In this document: in pieces, positions 1 to 9,057 of the stretch
How the letters are laid out: each line of letters opens with the position of its first letter
How positions within the stretch are numbered: the stretch's first letter is position 1
From: Butyrivibrio sp.
GTDB taxonomy: Bacteria; Bacillota; Clostridia; Lachnospirales; Lachnospiraceae
NCBI GenBank assembly: GCA_017535785.1
Contig: JAFXTN010000006.1
Coordinates: 1-64,000, forward strand
Length of the DNA stretch: 64,000 bases
Direction: 5' to 3'
Program-made: the position numbers and the translations under genes
The notes under the pieces: model-generated
The model's database searches: none
Told to the model about the DNA's origin: nothing
The model's input: only the letters and a program-made list of their open reading frames with translations

Positions 1-27
1 AAATACAAATTTTTATTGAAAAAGATA

Positions 28-56
28 TTGCTTTTCTATTTTGTACGAGATATAAT
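28..56 (+). promoter_or_regulatory. SigA-type promoter of tRNA-Pro
   Basis: TTGCTT at 28-33 and a perfect TATAAT at 51-56 are separated by 17 bp, 12 bp before the tRNA. Spacing and position fit a housekeeping promoter for the tRNA gene. Confidence 0.7.
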
Positions 57-68
57 GGAGAACGTCGT

Positions 69-141
69 CGGGGTGTGGCTCAGTTGGTAGAGCACTATCT
101 TAGGGAGGTAGGGGCCGCGTGTTCGAATCACGTCACTCCGA
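69..141 (+). tRNA. tRNA-Pro, anticodon AGG
   Basis: A full cloverleaf can be drawn. The acceptor is 69-75 with 134-140, the D-stem 78-81 with 90-93, the anticodon stem 95-99 with 107-111, and the T-stem 117-121 with 129-133 around TTCGAAT. The seven-base anticodon loop (100-106) puts AGG at 102-104, reading proline CCU and, if A34 is deaminated to inosine, CCC as well. The discriminator is A141 and no CCA is encoded. An A at position 34 is uncommon in bacterial proline tRNAs. Confidence 0.92.
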
Positions 142-146
142 CTTTT

Positions 147-177
147 AGGAATCGCGTATTACGCGGTTCCTTTTTTT
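147..177 (+). terminator. Intrinsic terminator of tRNA-Pro
   Basis: The arms AGGAATCGCG and CGCGGTTCCT enclose a short TATTA loop, followed by seven T. It lies six bases after the tRNA. Confidence 0.9.
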
Positions 178-200
178 GCGCGTTAAAATGAGACATGCGT

Positions 201-260
201 GCAAAACAAAACGGACAGTTGTTTGAGTTTACTCAGAAACAACTGTCCGTTTTGCTTTGC
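201..260. repeat. Near-perfect 60-bp palindrome
   Basis: The arms 208-224 and 237-253 are perfect 17-mers. Flanks 201-207 and 254-260 extend the stem with one mismatch, and the inner bases GAG/CTC pair across TTTA. Almost all of the 60 bases can therefore pair. There is no T-tract, so it does not look like a standard terminator. It lies 20 bp before a second palindrome in a gene-free stretch (142-444). Confidence 0.75.
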
Positions 261-271
261 ACATACGGCGA

Positions 272-320
272 ATGCCGCGACAACGAGGAACAAGCTCCGC
301 TTGTTCCTCGTTGTCGGCAT
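272..320. repeat. Second strong palindrome, shares a motif with rnpB
   Basis: The 17-bp arms 279-295 and 299-315 enclose a three-base loop, and ATGCC/GGCAT (272-276, 316-320) lengthen the stem. A run rich in T follows at 321-330, so it could terminate transcription. The segment just before and inside it (261-290) resembles 49940-49967 inside the rnpB gene, including CGGCGAATGCCGCG and AACGAGGAA, which suggests a dispersed palindromic element. The rest of 321-444 shows no gene I can support. Confidence 0.65.
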
Positions 321-444
321 GTCTTTTTCTTCGGGCAACTTCAAGTCGAAAATTCACCATAAAAACGTCAATAAAAGCCTACTAGAAACCTGCGCAAAAT
401 GGTATACTTACTGTAGTTGAGTACATTAGAAAAGAATCCAAAAT

Positions 445-2136
445 ATGACACTACATAAGGCTAACATGAATCCTGAAAATTTATTTGGTACAACATCATA
501 CTATGATAAAAGCAGCTCCGTAGAGGAACTGGTGAAGATCATTTCATGCGGCATCCAGCAGGATGAAAAAGGCGTTATATTTCTGAATGAAAGCGGAAGA
601 TGTGTTTACGCTAATAAGCGTGCTTTTAAAATGTTCCGCGTTATCGATAATCTGACGATTCTATACGATACCTTCCAGGCGTGGCGCAGAAGCCTCGGCG
701 TTGAGGAAGGAACAACTTCATGGTGCAGAGTCTATAAGTCATCCGACAAAGAGAGACTCTATCACGTGCGATACAAGATACTTAACGACAACGGCAAGAT
801 CATCGGAAGTATGTATGTTATACATAACGTTTCCGAGTCGCTCGACAACGATCAGGGCGAACAGTACAGGCTCACTCATGACGAACTCACAAGGCTGTAT
901 AACAAAGAGGGCTTTGTCACTGCCGTCAAGAAACTTCTCGCGGACGCAGATCCCGATCGCAGTTATGTTATCGTTTATTCCAACATCAAAGATTTCAAGC
1001 TGATCAATCAGCTTTTCGGACTTAATAAAGGCAACGACATCCTCATAAGCGTGGCGGATATGCTATCGCAGATGGTAAAAGAGGAGGATGTGTACGGAAG
1101 GATCAACGGAGATCAGTTTGCTCTGTGCATGCCCGAGGACCGCTTCGATGAGAAGATGTTCAAGGCCGCGATCAAGGAAAGAGCGAGCCGTCTTACCAGC
1201 AGGACCTATTCGATACACGTTCAGCTCGGCGTCTACAAGATACATGACAGAAGAATGGATGTATCCTTCATGTGCGACAGAGCTTACATGGCCTGCAAGA
1301 CCATCAAGAGAGACAACGTGTGCGAGGTTGCGTGGTACAACGACGACATGCTCATAAATGCTCTTTTGGAAAAAGAGATCCTGTCAAGCTTTGACTTTGC
1401 TATCATAAATAAGCAGTTCGGAATATACCTTCAGCCGCAGCATTACTCGGACGGCAGGATATTCGGAGCTGAGGCCCTTGCAAGATGGCTTCATCCCGAG
1501 AATGGCGTAATAGAGCCCGAGGTATTTATAAGCGTTCTTGAGAGAGCAGATCTAATCTATAAGCTTGATAAATATATCTGGGAGCTTGCTGCAGCGCAGC
1601 TTGCAAAGTGGAAGGGCACAAAGTGGGAAGGACTCTCACTTTCTGTCAACGTTTCGCCCAAGGACATATATTATCTCGATATCAAAAAAGAATTCGATGA
1701 TCTCGTAAAGAAATACGATATCAATCCGGCAAGGCTCAACATAGAGATCACGGAGACAGCGGTAACGACTGATGTAAACAAGTGTGCCAAGCTTATCCTT
1801 GATCTTAGAAAGAGCGGATTCCTGGTTGAGATCGATGATTTCGGAAGTGGCTATTCATCTTTAAATATGTTAAAAGACATAAAGGCTGATGTCCTAAAGA
1901 TCGATATGGGCTTCCTTAAGAGAACCGAGAATCACAAAAGAGCCAGAGTTATCCTTAACTTCACAATAGATATGGCACATGAACTTGGAATGGGAGTCAT
2001 CACGGAGGGTGTAGAGACCAATGAACAGCTAGCGTTCCTTGAAGAGATGGGATGTGAGATGTTTCAGGGATACTACTTCGATATGCCTATGCCCGTAGAC
2101 GAATTCGAAGCTAAGTATAAAATGGGGAAAGAGTAA
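445..2136 (+). CDS. GGDEF/EAL protein, likely c-di-GMP phosphodiesterase
   Basis: This is a soluble protein of 563 residues. An N-terminal PAS-like region (about 25-130) precedes a GGDEF fold (about 143-290) and an EAL domain (about 310-555). The GGDEF signature is degenerate, reading NGDQF near residue 222, so cyclase activity is doubtful. The EAL domain keeps EAL near 343, the NVSP asparagine, EITE, DDFGSGYSS, LKID, EGVE and FQGY, so hydrolysis of c-di-GMP to pGpG is expected. The start is uncertain: ATG 466 (AAGG just upstream) is about as good as ATG 445. It precedes an ECF transporter cassette on the same strand with a 42-bp gap. Confidence 0.9.
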   Translation: MTLHKANMNPENLFGTTSYYDKSSSVEELVKIISCGIQQDEKGVIFLNESGRCVYANKRAFKMFRVIDNLTILYDTFQAWRRSLGVEEGTTSWCRVYKSSDKERLYHVRYKILNDNGKIIGSMYVIHNVSESLDNDQGEQYRLTHDELTRLYNKEGFVTAVKKLLADADPDRSYVIVYSNIKDFKLINQLFGLNKGNDILISVADMLSQMVKEEDVYGRINGDQFALCMPEDRFDEKMFKAAIKERASRLTSRTYSIHVQLGVYKIHDRRMDVSFMCDRAYMACKTIKRDNVCEVAWYNDDMLINALLEKEILSSFDFAIINKQFGIYLQPQHYSDGRIFGAEALARWLHPENGVIEPEVFISVLERADLIYKLDKYIWELAAAQLAKWKGTKWEGLSLSVNVSPKDIYYLDIKKEFDDLVKKYDINPARLNIEITETAVTTDVNKCAKLILDLRKSGFLVEIDDFGSGYSSLNMLKDIKADVLKIDMGFLKRTENHKRARVILNFTIDMAHELGMGVITEGVETNEQLAFLEEMGCEMFQGYYFDMPMPVDEFEAKYKMGKE

Positions 2137-2178
2137 AAGGGGAAGTATCATAAATTCTATTTTAACGGAGGGTCTTGT

Positions 2179-2736
2179 ATGAAACTCAAATTTGGTATTA
2201 AAGAAGTAGTTGCTTTAGGTATCGGAACAGCTCTTTTTGTTGTGCTTACAACTGTTCAGATTCCGCTTGTTATCGTTCCCAATACTGCTCTTCAGCCAAG
2301 AATGGCTATCCTTGCATTCTTCGCAGCAGTGTTCGGACCACTTGTAGGCGCAGGTATCGGCCTTATCGGACATATCCTTGGTGATGCCATTTTCTACGGA
2401 TCAGTTTGGTGGAGCTGGGTATTTCCTGAACTTATTGTAGGTGCAGGTATCGGTGCTCTTGCCAAAAAATTCGCTGTTAAAGAGGGCAAGTTCAATAACG
2501 TAAAGAATATAATCGTATTCAACATTACACAGATAGTAGCCAACGCGATCGCATGGATACTGGTTGCGCCTGTACTTGATATCCTTATATATAGTGAGCC
2601 TGCCAATAAAGTATTTGCACAGGGTATGTTCGCATTCCTTGGTAACTTCATTATTATCGGTATCCTCGGAACACTTCTTATATTAGTTTATTCTAAGGTC
2701 GTGGGCGGCTCCAATAATTTAGAGGCGGAGGAATAA
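2179..2736 (+). CDS. ECF transporter S component (UPF0397/PF07155-like)
   Basis: This is a 185-residue membrane protein with about five to six hydrophobic helices. It is the substrate-capture subunit of an energy-coupling-factor importer. The segment around PRMAILAFFAAVFGP and the helix GAGIGLIGHILGD resemble the UPF0397 family. It is followed five bases later by the fused ATPase and then the T subunit, a complete dedicated cassette. GGAGG lies just before ATG 2179. The substrate cannot be read from the sequence; members of this family are often labelled riboflavin or thiamine-precursor carriers without proof. Confidence 0.85.
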   Translation: MKLKFGIKEVVALGIGTALFVVLTTVQIPLVIVPNTALQPRMAILAFFAAVFGPLVGAGIGLIGHILGDAIFYGSVWWSWVFPELIVGAGIGALAKKFAVKEGKFNNVKNIIVFNITQIVANAIAWILVAPVLDILIYSEPANKVFAQGMFAFLGNFIIIGILGTLLILVYSKVVGGSNNLEAEE

Positions 2737-2740
2737 TCCT

Positions 2741-4450
2741 TTGGTTACAGATACGCCAATAATAGAATTTTCAGATGTGTCTTTTAAATATCATGCCCAG
2801 AAAGAGCCCACTCTGAAAAATATCAATCTCAAGATCTATCCCGGAGAGAAGATACTGATCGCCGGTCAGTCCGGATCCGGTAAATCAACATTGGCACATT
2901 GCCTTAATGCTCTTATCCCCTGTTCATTTACGGGGGATATGAGTGGCACGCTCCGAGTTTGCGGTAAAGAACCCGCCAAGCTCGGAGTTTTTGGCATGTC
3001 ACAGAAGGTTGGAACTGTGCTCCAGGACACGGACGGACAATTCATAGCGCTCACGGTTGCGGAGGACCTTGCCTTTGCCCTTGAGAACGATGAAGTTCCA
3101 AGAGATGAGATGATCGCCAAGGTGGCGGAGGTATCCGACAAGCTGGAGCTTACCAATTTCCTCGGAAGCGCTCCCGGAGCTCTTTCAGGGGGACAGAAGC
3201 AGAGAGTTTCTCTCGGAGGAGTAATGGCATGTGATGTCAAGATACTTCTCTTTGACGAGCCCCTTGCCAACCTTGATCCTGCTACAGGTAAAAGAACTAT
3301 CTCTCTCATCGACGATATAATGCACGATGAGGATATGACTGTTGTAATAATAGAGCACCGTCTGGAAGACGTACTGTACAAGGATGTTGACAGAGTTGTC
3401 CTTATGGACGGCGGAAGGATCGTTGCGGATATGCATCCCGACGAACTTCTTTGCTCGGATCTTCTTGTGGACAACGGCATCAGAGAGCCGCTTTATATTT
3501 CTGCTCTCAAGGCTGCGGGAGTTAAGATATCACCGGATACACACCCTCAGCACATAGAGACTATGGATATCTCCCCCTATAAGGATGCTGTTCACAGCTG
3601 GTACCATGAAGCTAAGTTTGAGCATGTGGGACGGGAGACCGAGAATCTTTTGGAGGTCAAGAACCTCAAATACAGATATGACGAATCGAGACAAGTGATC
3701 GATGATGTCTCTTTTGAAATAAAAAAGGGAGAACTGGTATCCCTTGTAGGTAAGAACGGAGCAGGTAAGTCCACTCTGGCTTCCCTTATCTGCGGTTTTA
3801 ACAAACAGGATGAAGGTACGATCCTTTTCGCGGGGGAGGACATTGCAGATCTTTCCATCGCACAGCGCGGCGAGAAGATAGGATACGTGATGCAAAGCCC
3901 CAATCAGATGATCAGTAAACCCATGATCTTTGACGAGGTGAGTCTTGGCCTGGTGACCAGAGGAGTTCCCGAGGCAGAGATCAAGGAGAGAGTCAATGAG
4001 ATCCTCAAGATATGCGGCCTTTATCCCTTCAGGAACTGGCCGGTATCAGCTCTTTCTTTTGGTCAGAAAAAGAGAGTGTCAATCGCCTCTATCCTGGTGA
4101 TGAAGCCGGAACTGTTGATCTTGGATGAACCCACGGCAGGACAGGATTACAAGCACTACACCGAGATCATGGAATTTATACGCGATATCAGAAGGCAGAT
4201 GCCTATCACCATCGTAATGATCACCCATGATATGCATCTGATGTTGGAATATACGGACAGGACGCTGGTACTAACAGATGGCAAGCTTATTATGAATGCC
4301 ACTCCTGCAGAGGTTCTTACGGACAACAAGGTGTGCGACAAGGCATATCTTAAGAGGACGTCTCTGTACGACCTTGCGATGAAGTGCGGAATTGAGGACG
4401 CAAGTGAATTTGCCGCAAGATTTATAGAAGATGAGAGAAGGCGGAAGTAA
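2741..4450 (+). CDS. ECF transporter fused A-A' ATPase
   Basis: The 569 residues hold two complete ABC ATPase halves in one chain. The first has Walker A GQSGSGKST (about 43-51), signature LSGGQKQR and Walker B ILLFDEP. The second starts near 305 with GKNGAGKST, a variant signature LSFGQKKR and LLILDEP. It energises the S subunit through the T subunit. In most Firmicutes the two ECF ATPases are separate genes, so the fusion is typical of the YkoD-like dedicated systems. The start is TTG 2741 with GGAGG upstream. The stop is followed five bases later by the T gene. Confidence 0.93.
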   Translation: MVTDTPIIEFSDVSFKYHAQKEPTLKNINLKIYPGEKILIAGQSGSGKSTLAHCLNALIPCSFTGDMSGTLRVCGKEPAKLGVFGMSQKVGTVLQDTDGQFIALTVAEDLAFALENDEVPRDEMIAKVAEVSDKLELTNFLGSAPGALSGGQKQRVSLGGVMACDVKILLFDEPLANLDPATGKRTISLIDDIMHDEDMTVVIIEHRLEDVLYKDVDRVVLMDGGRIVADMHPDELLCSDLLVDNGIREPLYISALKAAGVKISPDTHPQHIETMDISPYKDAVHSWYHEAKFEHVGRETENLLEVKNLKYRYDESRQVIDDVSFEIKKGELVSLVGKNGAGKSTLASLICGFNKQDEGTILFAGEDIADLSIAQRGEKIGYVMQSPNQMISKPMIFDEVSLGLVTRGVPEAEIKERVNEILKICGLYPFRNWPVSALSFGQKKRVSIASILVMKPELLILDEPTAGQDYKHYTEIMEFIRDIRRQMPITIVMITHDMHLMLEYTDRTLVLTDGKLIMNATPAEVLTDNKVCDKAYLKRTSLYDLAMKCGIEDASEFAARFIEDERRRK

Positions 4451-4455
4451 GCAAT

Positions 4456-5283
4456 ATGAGCAATATGATATCTTATGAACAAAAGAATACGCCTATTCAC
4501 AAGCTTAGCGGTCTTACCAAGCTGGTATTCTTTATTTTGTGGTGCCTTACAAGTGCCCTTACTTTTGATACCCGCATTCTTATACTTATGATCATAATAG
4601 GTGTCGTCATCTACTGGATTGCAGACGTTAAGTGGAAGCAGGTGAGCGGAGTTTTCTGGGCCATCATGTTCTTTATGGTGATCAATCTTGTGTGCATATT
4701 CTTTTTTTCACCATATGAAGGCTGTAAGATTTACGACAGCAGGACGGATATCCTGCATCTGTTTGGGAACTACACCTTGACCAAGCAGCAGCTCTTTTAC
4801 GAGTTCAATGTTTTTATCAAGTATTTCACGGTCATACCTTCTGTGTTTATCTTCCTTGTGACGACTGATCCAAGCGAACTGGCGTCTTCACTGAACGGAA
4901 TAGGTGTGCCTTATTCGATTTCATATGCCCTTGAGATCACTCTCAGATATATACCGGATATTCAGGATGAGTATCACAAGATCAAGAATGCCCAGGAAGC
5001 AAGAGGAATTGAGATGAGTTCCAAGGGAAGACTATTTGATAGGATCAAGAACACAGCGGCCATCATATTTCCGCTCTTGTTCTCCACCATGGAGAGAATA
5101 GACGTTGTCAGTAACGCCATGGAGCTCAGAGGCTTTGGTAAAAAGAAAAAGAGAACGTGGTACTCACAAAGGCCTCTTGTTGCAGCTGACAAGGCCGTGA
5201 TAGTGTTCTCTGTAGCATTCTTTGCAATTACTATGATAATTACTTACATGGACGGAAATCGCTTTTACAATCCCTTCCTGTAA
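4456..5283 (+). CDS. ecfT: ECF transporter T component
   Basis: This is a 275-residue integral membrane protein with about five hydrophobic segments. The two cytoplasmic coupling helices carry the family's arginine motifs, seen as QEARGIE and MELRGFG in the C-terminal half. These dock into the ATPase dimer. It closes the S-AA'-T operon. The next gene is convergent with only 9 bp between stops, and no clear terminator hairpin was seen there. Confidence 0.92.
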   Translation: MSNMISYEQKNTPIHKLSGLTKLVFFILWCLTSALTFDTRILILMIIIGVVIYWIADVKWKQVSGVFWAIMFFMVINLVCIFFFSPYEGCKIYDSRTDILHLFGNYTLTKQQLFYEFNVFIKYFTVIPSVFIFLVTTDPSELASSLNGIGVPYSISYALEITLRYIPDIQDEYHKIKNAQEARGIEMSSKGRLFDRIKNTAAIIFPLLFSTMERIDVVSNAMELRGFGKKKKRTWYSQRPLVAADKAVIVFSVAFFAITMIITYMDGNRFYNPFL

Positions 5284-5292
5284 GGCGCGGGC

Positions 5293-6336
5293 TTAGCCCA
5301 CAAATTCACAACTTGAAAAAATATTTCTAACAGCGGCCAGATACTCACCTTTACTTCTGGCCTTTCTTATTGCCTTCAGATACTTGTCGCAGTTCTCAAA
5401 ATGACTGTTTAAGAACGCCCAGTGCTCAAGCATCTTAAAGATGACATTTCTATCCTCGTGAATAAAAGTTTCATATCCGGCGTAGAGCTTGTCGAGATAT
5501 TGTTTCAATTCTTCTTTTGACAGAGTAAGAGAACCGGTGGATAAATCTCTTGCGAGCGCGGGATTTCTAAGAAGTCCGCGGCCTATCATGATCGCATTTA
5601 CACCGCTTTTTCCGTCAAAAGAGCTTGCTCCTTCGGAAAGTTCACTCATTTCCTCAACAAGTCTTTTGTGATCATCTATAGAATTGATATCTCCGTTGTA
5701 GCAGATATCGGCGCTTCCGCCGCACTCTCTGTAGAGCTTAACGGCTCTCTTGAACGCATCTGTTCTTGGCTTCCCCTGATAGAAATCCTCACGGACTCTC
5801 GCGTGAATGGTAAGTTCGCTTATCGGATACTTCGCAAATACTTCCATGAGTTTATCGGCCTCTGATCCATCAGATAATCCGAGCCTAGTCTTTACCGAGA
5901 ACTTGGGTGAAGCGGAGCCTTCGGAAAAGAGCTCGTCCTCCGTGATCTTTTTTAGCATGTCATCAAGATAGTCGATATCGGCAAGAAGCCCCGAGCCCTT
6001 GTGCTTGGTAACAACGGTTGCGACAGGGCAACCAAGGTTTAAGTTTATCTCTTTGTATCCGAAAGAAGCGATCTCTTTTGCCGCCCAGAGGAAGTTCTCT
6101 GCGCTGTTAGCAAGGATCTGGGGGACCACCTTTTCTGTGAAATCCGGGAAGACATAATTGTTTACGGGAAGGATATCGTTCTTTTCCCTCTTCTTAAACT
6201 TGTGTGTCTTGGGAGCTGATAGAAAAGGTGTGTAGTATTTGGCTATTTCATCACCGAACATCGCACGGTGAGTGTTTCTTAGCGTATATTGGGTAATGCC
6301 CTCCATCGGGGCAAAATAAAACTTAGTGACCGACAT
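5293..6336 (-). CDS. dus: tRNA-dihydrouridine synthase family protein
   Basis: This 347-residue FMN-dependent TIM-barrel enzyme reduces uridine to dihydrouridine in tRNA D-loops. The start FAPMEGIT is the flavin-binding motif. NLGCPV carries the catalytic cysteine. Later motifs are TIHAR, CYNGDI and MIGRGLLRNP. The length is normal for the family. It stands alone on the minus strand, divergent from the serine acetyltransferase gene. Which Dus subgroup it belongs to cannot be settled by eye. Confidence 0.92.
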   Translation of the reverse strand: MSVTKFYFAPMEGITQYTLRNTHRAMFGDEIAKYYTPFLSAPKTHKFKKREKNDILPVNNYVFPDFTEKVVPQILANSAENFLWAAKEIASFGYKEINLNLGCPVATVVTKHKGSGLLADIDYLDDMLKKITEDELFSEGSASPKFSVKTRLGLSDGSEADKLMEVFAKYPISELTIHARVREDFYQGKPRTDAFKRAVKLYRECGGSADICYNGDINSIDDHKRLVEEMSELSEGASSFDGKSGVNAIMIGRGLLRNPALARDLSTGSLTLSKEELKQYLDKLYAGYETFIHEDRNVIFKMLEHWAFLNSHFENCDKYLKAIRKARSKGEYLAAVRNIFSSCEFVG

Positions 6337-6425
6337 GGATCAAATTCTCCTAATTACTTGTTTTCATTCACGGTTATTATGGTATTATATGAGATAGATG
6401 TCAAAAGAAAAAATGAGGAACGGTC

Positions 6426-7325
6426 ATGGATTACAAGTGCAATGATGATAAGAATTCCATAAAGAATGAGATAAAAGATATCGTGGATCTTATCCTTTCC
6501 GATTACGAGAAGGGCAGAGACGTAGATAAGATGGATATCTTCAACCAGCCCGACAGGGACGCGGTAAAAGATATCGTGATCAAGCTTGTCCGCATCATCT
6601 ATCCCGGTTACTACAGGGATAAGGTTTACAAGAGCTACAATGACAACAACAGAGTTGCCGTTGTCATCGAGGATGTTATCTATAATCTTCAGAAGCAGAT
6701 CGCGATCGCGTTCAGACACAGTGAGGGATATTCGGAATCATCCGACGAGACGCTTGAGTGCGGAGCAAGGCGCATCACACACGAGTTCTTTAAACAGATC
6801 CCTAAGATAAGAGAATTTGTTGATACTGATGTGCAGGCTTGCTACGACGGCGATCCCGCAGCGTACAGCAAGGAAGAGATCATCCTTTCTTATCCGGGTC
6901 TTTTTGCGACGACAGTAAACAGGATAGCGCATGAGCTGTATCTTCTTAAGGTGCCGCTTATCCCAAGGATAATGACTGAGTACGCTCATTCCAAGACAGG
7001 TATTGATATTCATCCCGGTGCGACTATCGGCAAGTATCTTATGATAGATCACGGAACGGGAATTGTTATAGGAGAGACTTCAATTATCGGTGAGCACGTC
7101 AAGATCTATCAGGGCGTTACTATCGGTGGTCTTTCTACAAGAGGCGGACAGGCGCTCAAGGGAAGCAAGAGACATCCCACGATCGAAGACGATGTTACTA
7201 TTTATGCAGGTGCATCTATTCTTGGCGGCGAGACTGTGATCGGAAAGGGATCGGTCATCGGAGCTAACGCATTTATCACTGCTTCTGTTCCCGAGGGCAG
7301 CAGAGTCAGCATGAAAAACAACTGA
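6426..7325 (+). CDS. cysE: Serine O-acetyltransferase
   Basis: These 299 residues form an N-terminal helical domain and a C-terminal left-handed beta helix (about 190-290) of hexapeptide repeats such as IHPGATIGK, GIVIGE and VTIGGLS. The segment IDHGTGIVIGET with its histidine is the active-site region. It makes O-acetylserine from serine and acetyl-CoA for cysteine synthesis. No cysteine synthase is adjacent. GAGG precedes ATG 6426, and a strong terminator follows 63 bp after the stop. Confidence 0.92.
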   Translation: MDYKCNDDKNSIKNEIKDIVDLILSDYEKGRDVDKMDIFNQPDRDAVKDIVIKLVRIIYPGYYRDKVYKSYNDNNRVAVVIEDVIYNLQKQIAIAFRHSEGYSESSDETLECGARRITHEFFKQIPKIREFVDTDVQACYDGDPAAYSKEEIILSYPGLFATTVNRIAHELYLLKVPLIPRIMTEYAHSKTGIDIHPGATIGKYLMIDHGTGIVIGETSIIGEHVKIYQGVTIGGLSTRGGQALKGSKRHPTIEDDVTIYAGASILGGETVIGKGSVIGANAFITASVPEGSRVSMKNN

Positions 7326-7387
7326 TAAAAATTTTTTGGAATTTTTTTTCAAAAAACTATAAAGAAAAATAAGATATCGTCCGATAA

Positions 7388-7423
7388 AGGAAATAGCAAG
7401 TAGTGTAGCTATTTCCTTTTTTT
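7388..7423 (+). terminator. Intrinsic terminator after cysE
   Basis: GGAAATAGC (7389-7397) pairs with GCTATTTCC (7408-7416), followed by a T-tract that ends at 7423, just before the ribosome binding site of the hook gene. Confidence 0.85.
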
Positions 7424-7444
7424 CTCTTCGGAGGTAAATGTTAT

Positions 7445-8773
7445 ATGATGAGATCGCTCTGGTCAGGCGTTGCCGGCCTTACAACTCACCAACTTGAAAT
7501 GGATGTTATCGGTAACAACATCGCTAACGTCAATACAACTGCTTATAAATCACAGGCAACAGGGTTTGCCGATATCCTTTATCAAACTGTGAAGAACGGA
7601 ACAGGTTCCGGAGATACAACCTCTACAACCAATGTCTCACAGGTAGGACTCGGATCCAAGGTTGCATCCATATATACAAATGTATCAAAGTCAGGCTCCA
7701 TGCAGACTACAGGAAATGCATTTGACCTTATGATCACAGGGGATTCATTCTTTGTGGTTTCTTCTGATGCGAGCACAGATCCCGCAATGCGCAATTTCAC
7801 AAGAGACGGTGCGTTCACCATTGATTCTGACGGAAATCTCGTAACTCAGAACAACGGCTTCTATGTATTCGGTATCATGGGCGAAGGAGATATTCCCAGA
7901 GGCGGAAACGTTAATCTCACTAATTTAAAACTTATATCCGATGCTACAAAGACCATCGGCGGAACAGCTACTTCTGCATCTTATTTCAGAGGGAACATAG
8001 ACAGTCTCGATCACGAGCTTTCAACTGAAGACGGCAAGACATTGAGGATTGAGGTCTTCGGAAGAGACGGCGAGATCTATACTCTTAAGTATGGTCTTAC
8101 CGACGGCGGAGATGATGCAGACAACACATTCAGACTTTCACTTAAGTCAATTCAGGATTCCAACGGAAATCTTATAACAAATACAACCAACGGCAATGTT
8201 GATCTTGTATACAGCAAGAATAACGGAAGACTTCAGAGCGCTAACGGTGCGGCAAACGGCATGGTACGTATGACATTTGGCGGACAGGCTTCAATGATCG
8301 GACCGCTCGATATCGACTTCTCCAACACATCCAATTATGCGAGTTTAAACGGCACACATAATTCATCCTTCTACGGATACAGAGGAGATTCGATGGGCCT
8401 CAATCAGGGATATGCTAACGGCGTTATGACAGGCCTTTCTGTAACAGATAACGGATCTGTATATTCCAAGTATTCAAACGGCCAGACTGTTAAGATCGCT
8501 CAGATCGCAGTTGCCGAGTTCAATAATGCAATGGGACTTGAGAAGGTAGGAGATAACTTATATGCTCAGTCACTTAACTCCGGAGAAGCAATGATCATGG
8601 ATATCACCTATGACGGCGGATACATGACTGCGGGAGTTTTGGAATCAAGTAACGTTGATCTGGCAAAAGAGTTTACGGATATGATCACAACACAGCGTGG
8701 ATTCCAGGCAAACAGCAAGGTTATCATCACATCAGATGAGATGCTCCAGATCCTTAAACAGTTAAAGAGATAA
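7445..8773 (+). CDS. flgE: Flagellar hook protein FlgE-like
   Basis: These 442 residues start with the rod/hook signature of the FlgE/FlgF/FlgG family (MMRSLWSGVAGL, then GNNIANVNTTAYK). They end with the matching helix around ANSKVIITSDEMLQ. Both ends form the inner tube, and the middle (about 90-390) is the variable outer domain. The size favours FlgE over FlgG. GGAGGT lies nine bases before ATG 7445; ATG 7448 is also possible. It stands alone between two terminators rather than inside a fla/che operon, so it may be a second hook-type gene. Confidence 0.88.
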   Translation: MMRSLWSGVAGLTTHQLEMDVIGNNIANVNTTAYKSQATGFADILYQTVKNGTGSGDTTSTTNVSQVGLGSKVASIYTNVSKSGSMQTTGNAFDLMITGDSFFVVSSDASTDPAMRNFTRDGAFTIDSDGNLVTQNNGFYVFGIMGEGDIPRGGNVNLTNLKLISDATKTIGGTATSASYFRGNIDSLDHELSTEDGKTLRIEVFGRDGEIYTLKYGLTDGGDDADNTFRLSLKSIQDSNGNLITNTTNGNVDLVYSKNNGRLQSANGAANGMVRMTFGGQASMIGPLDIDFSNTSNYASLNGTHNSSFYGYRGDSMGLNQGYANGVMTGLSVTDNGSVYSKYSNGQTVKIAQIAVAEFNNAMGLEKVGDNLYAQSLNSGEAMIMDITYDGGYMTAGVLESSNVDLAKEFTDMITTQRGFQANSKVIITSDEMLQILKQLKR

Positions 8774-8801
8774 ACTAAAGAAATTTTAATTAAATTTATG
8801 T

Positions 8802-8842
8802 CAGCCACTTTGAAATTAATTTTCCAAAGTGGCTGTTTTTTT
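8802..8842 (+). terminator. Intrinsic terminator after flgE
   Basis: CAGCCACTTTG (8802-8812) pairs perfectly with CAAAGTGGCTG (8825-8835), followed by eight T. The stretch 8843-9057 beyond it is AT-rich and holds no gene I can support. Confidence 0.93.
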
Positions 8843-9057
8843 GATTTTTACTGATACTTTTTCCATTTGTTTTCTGCTATAATGACTGCACAACTAAATA
8901 AAATCTGACTTTAAATATTAGCTTAAAATTGTAATATTGACCAATATTAACGGAAACTGAAAAACTTTTTTGATTTTTTTGAACACTCGTTTTATTGATG
9001 GTTACTGGGGTTTACGAACGTTTGGATGGAAACTGTGAACTTTCTGTGAAAAAGTAG

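Noticed and set aside
199..420. Open frame of 73 codons after tRNA-Pro
   Set aside because: It is formed by the two palindromes, has no ribosome site and no recognisable protein features.
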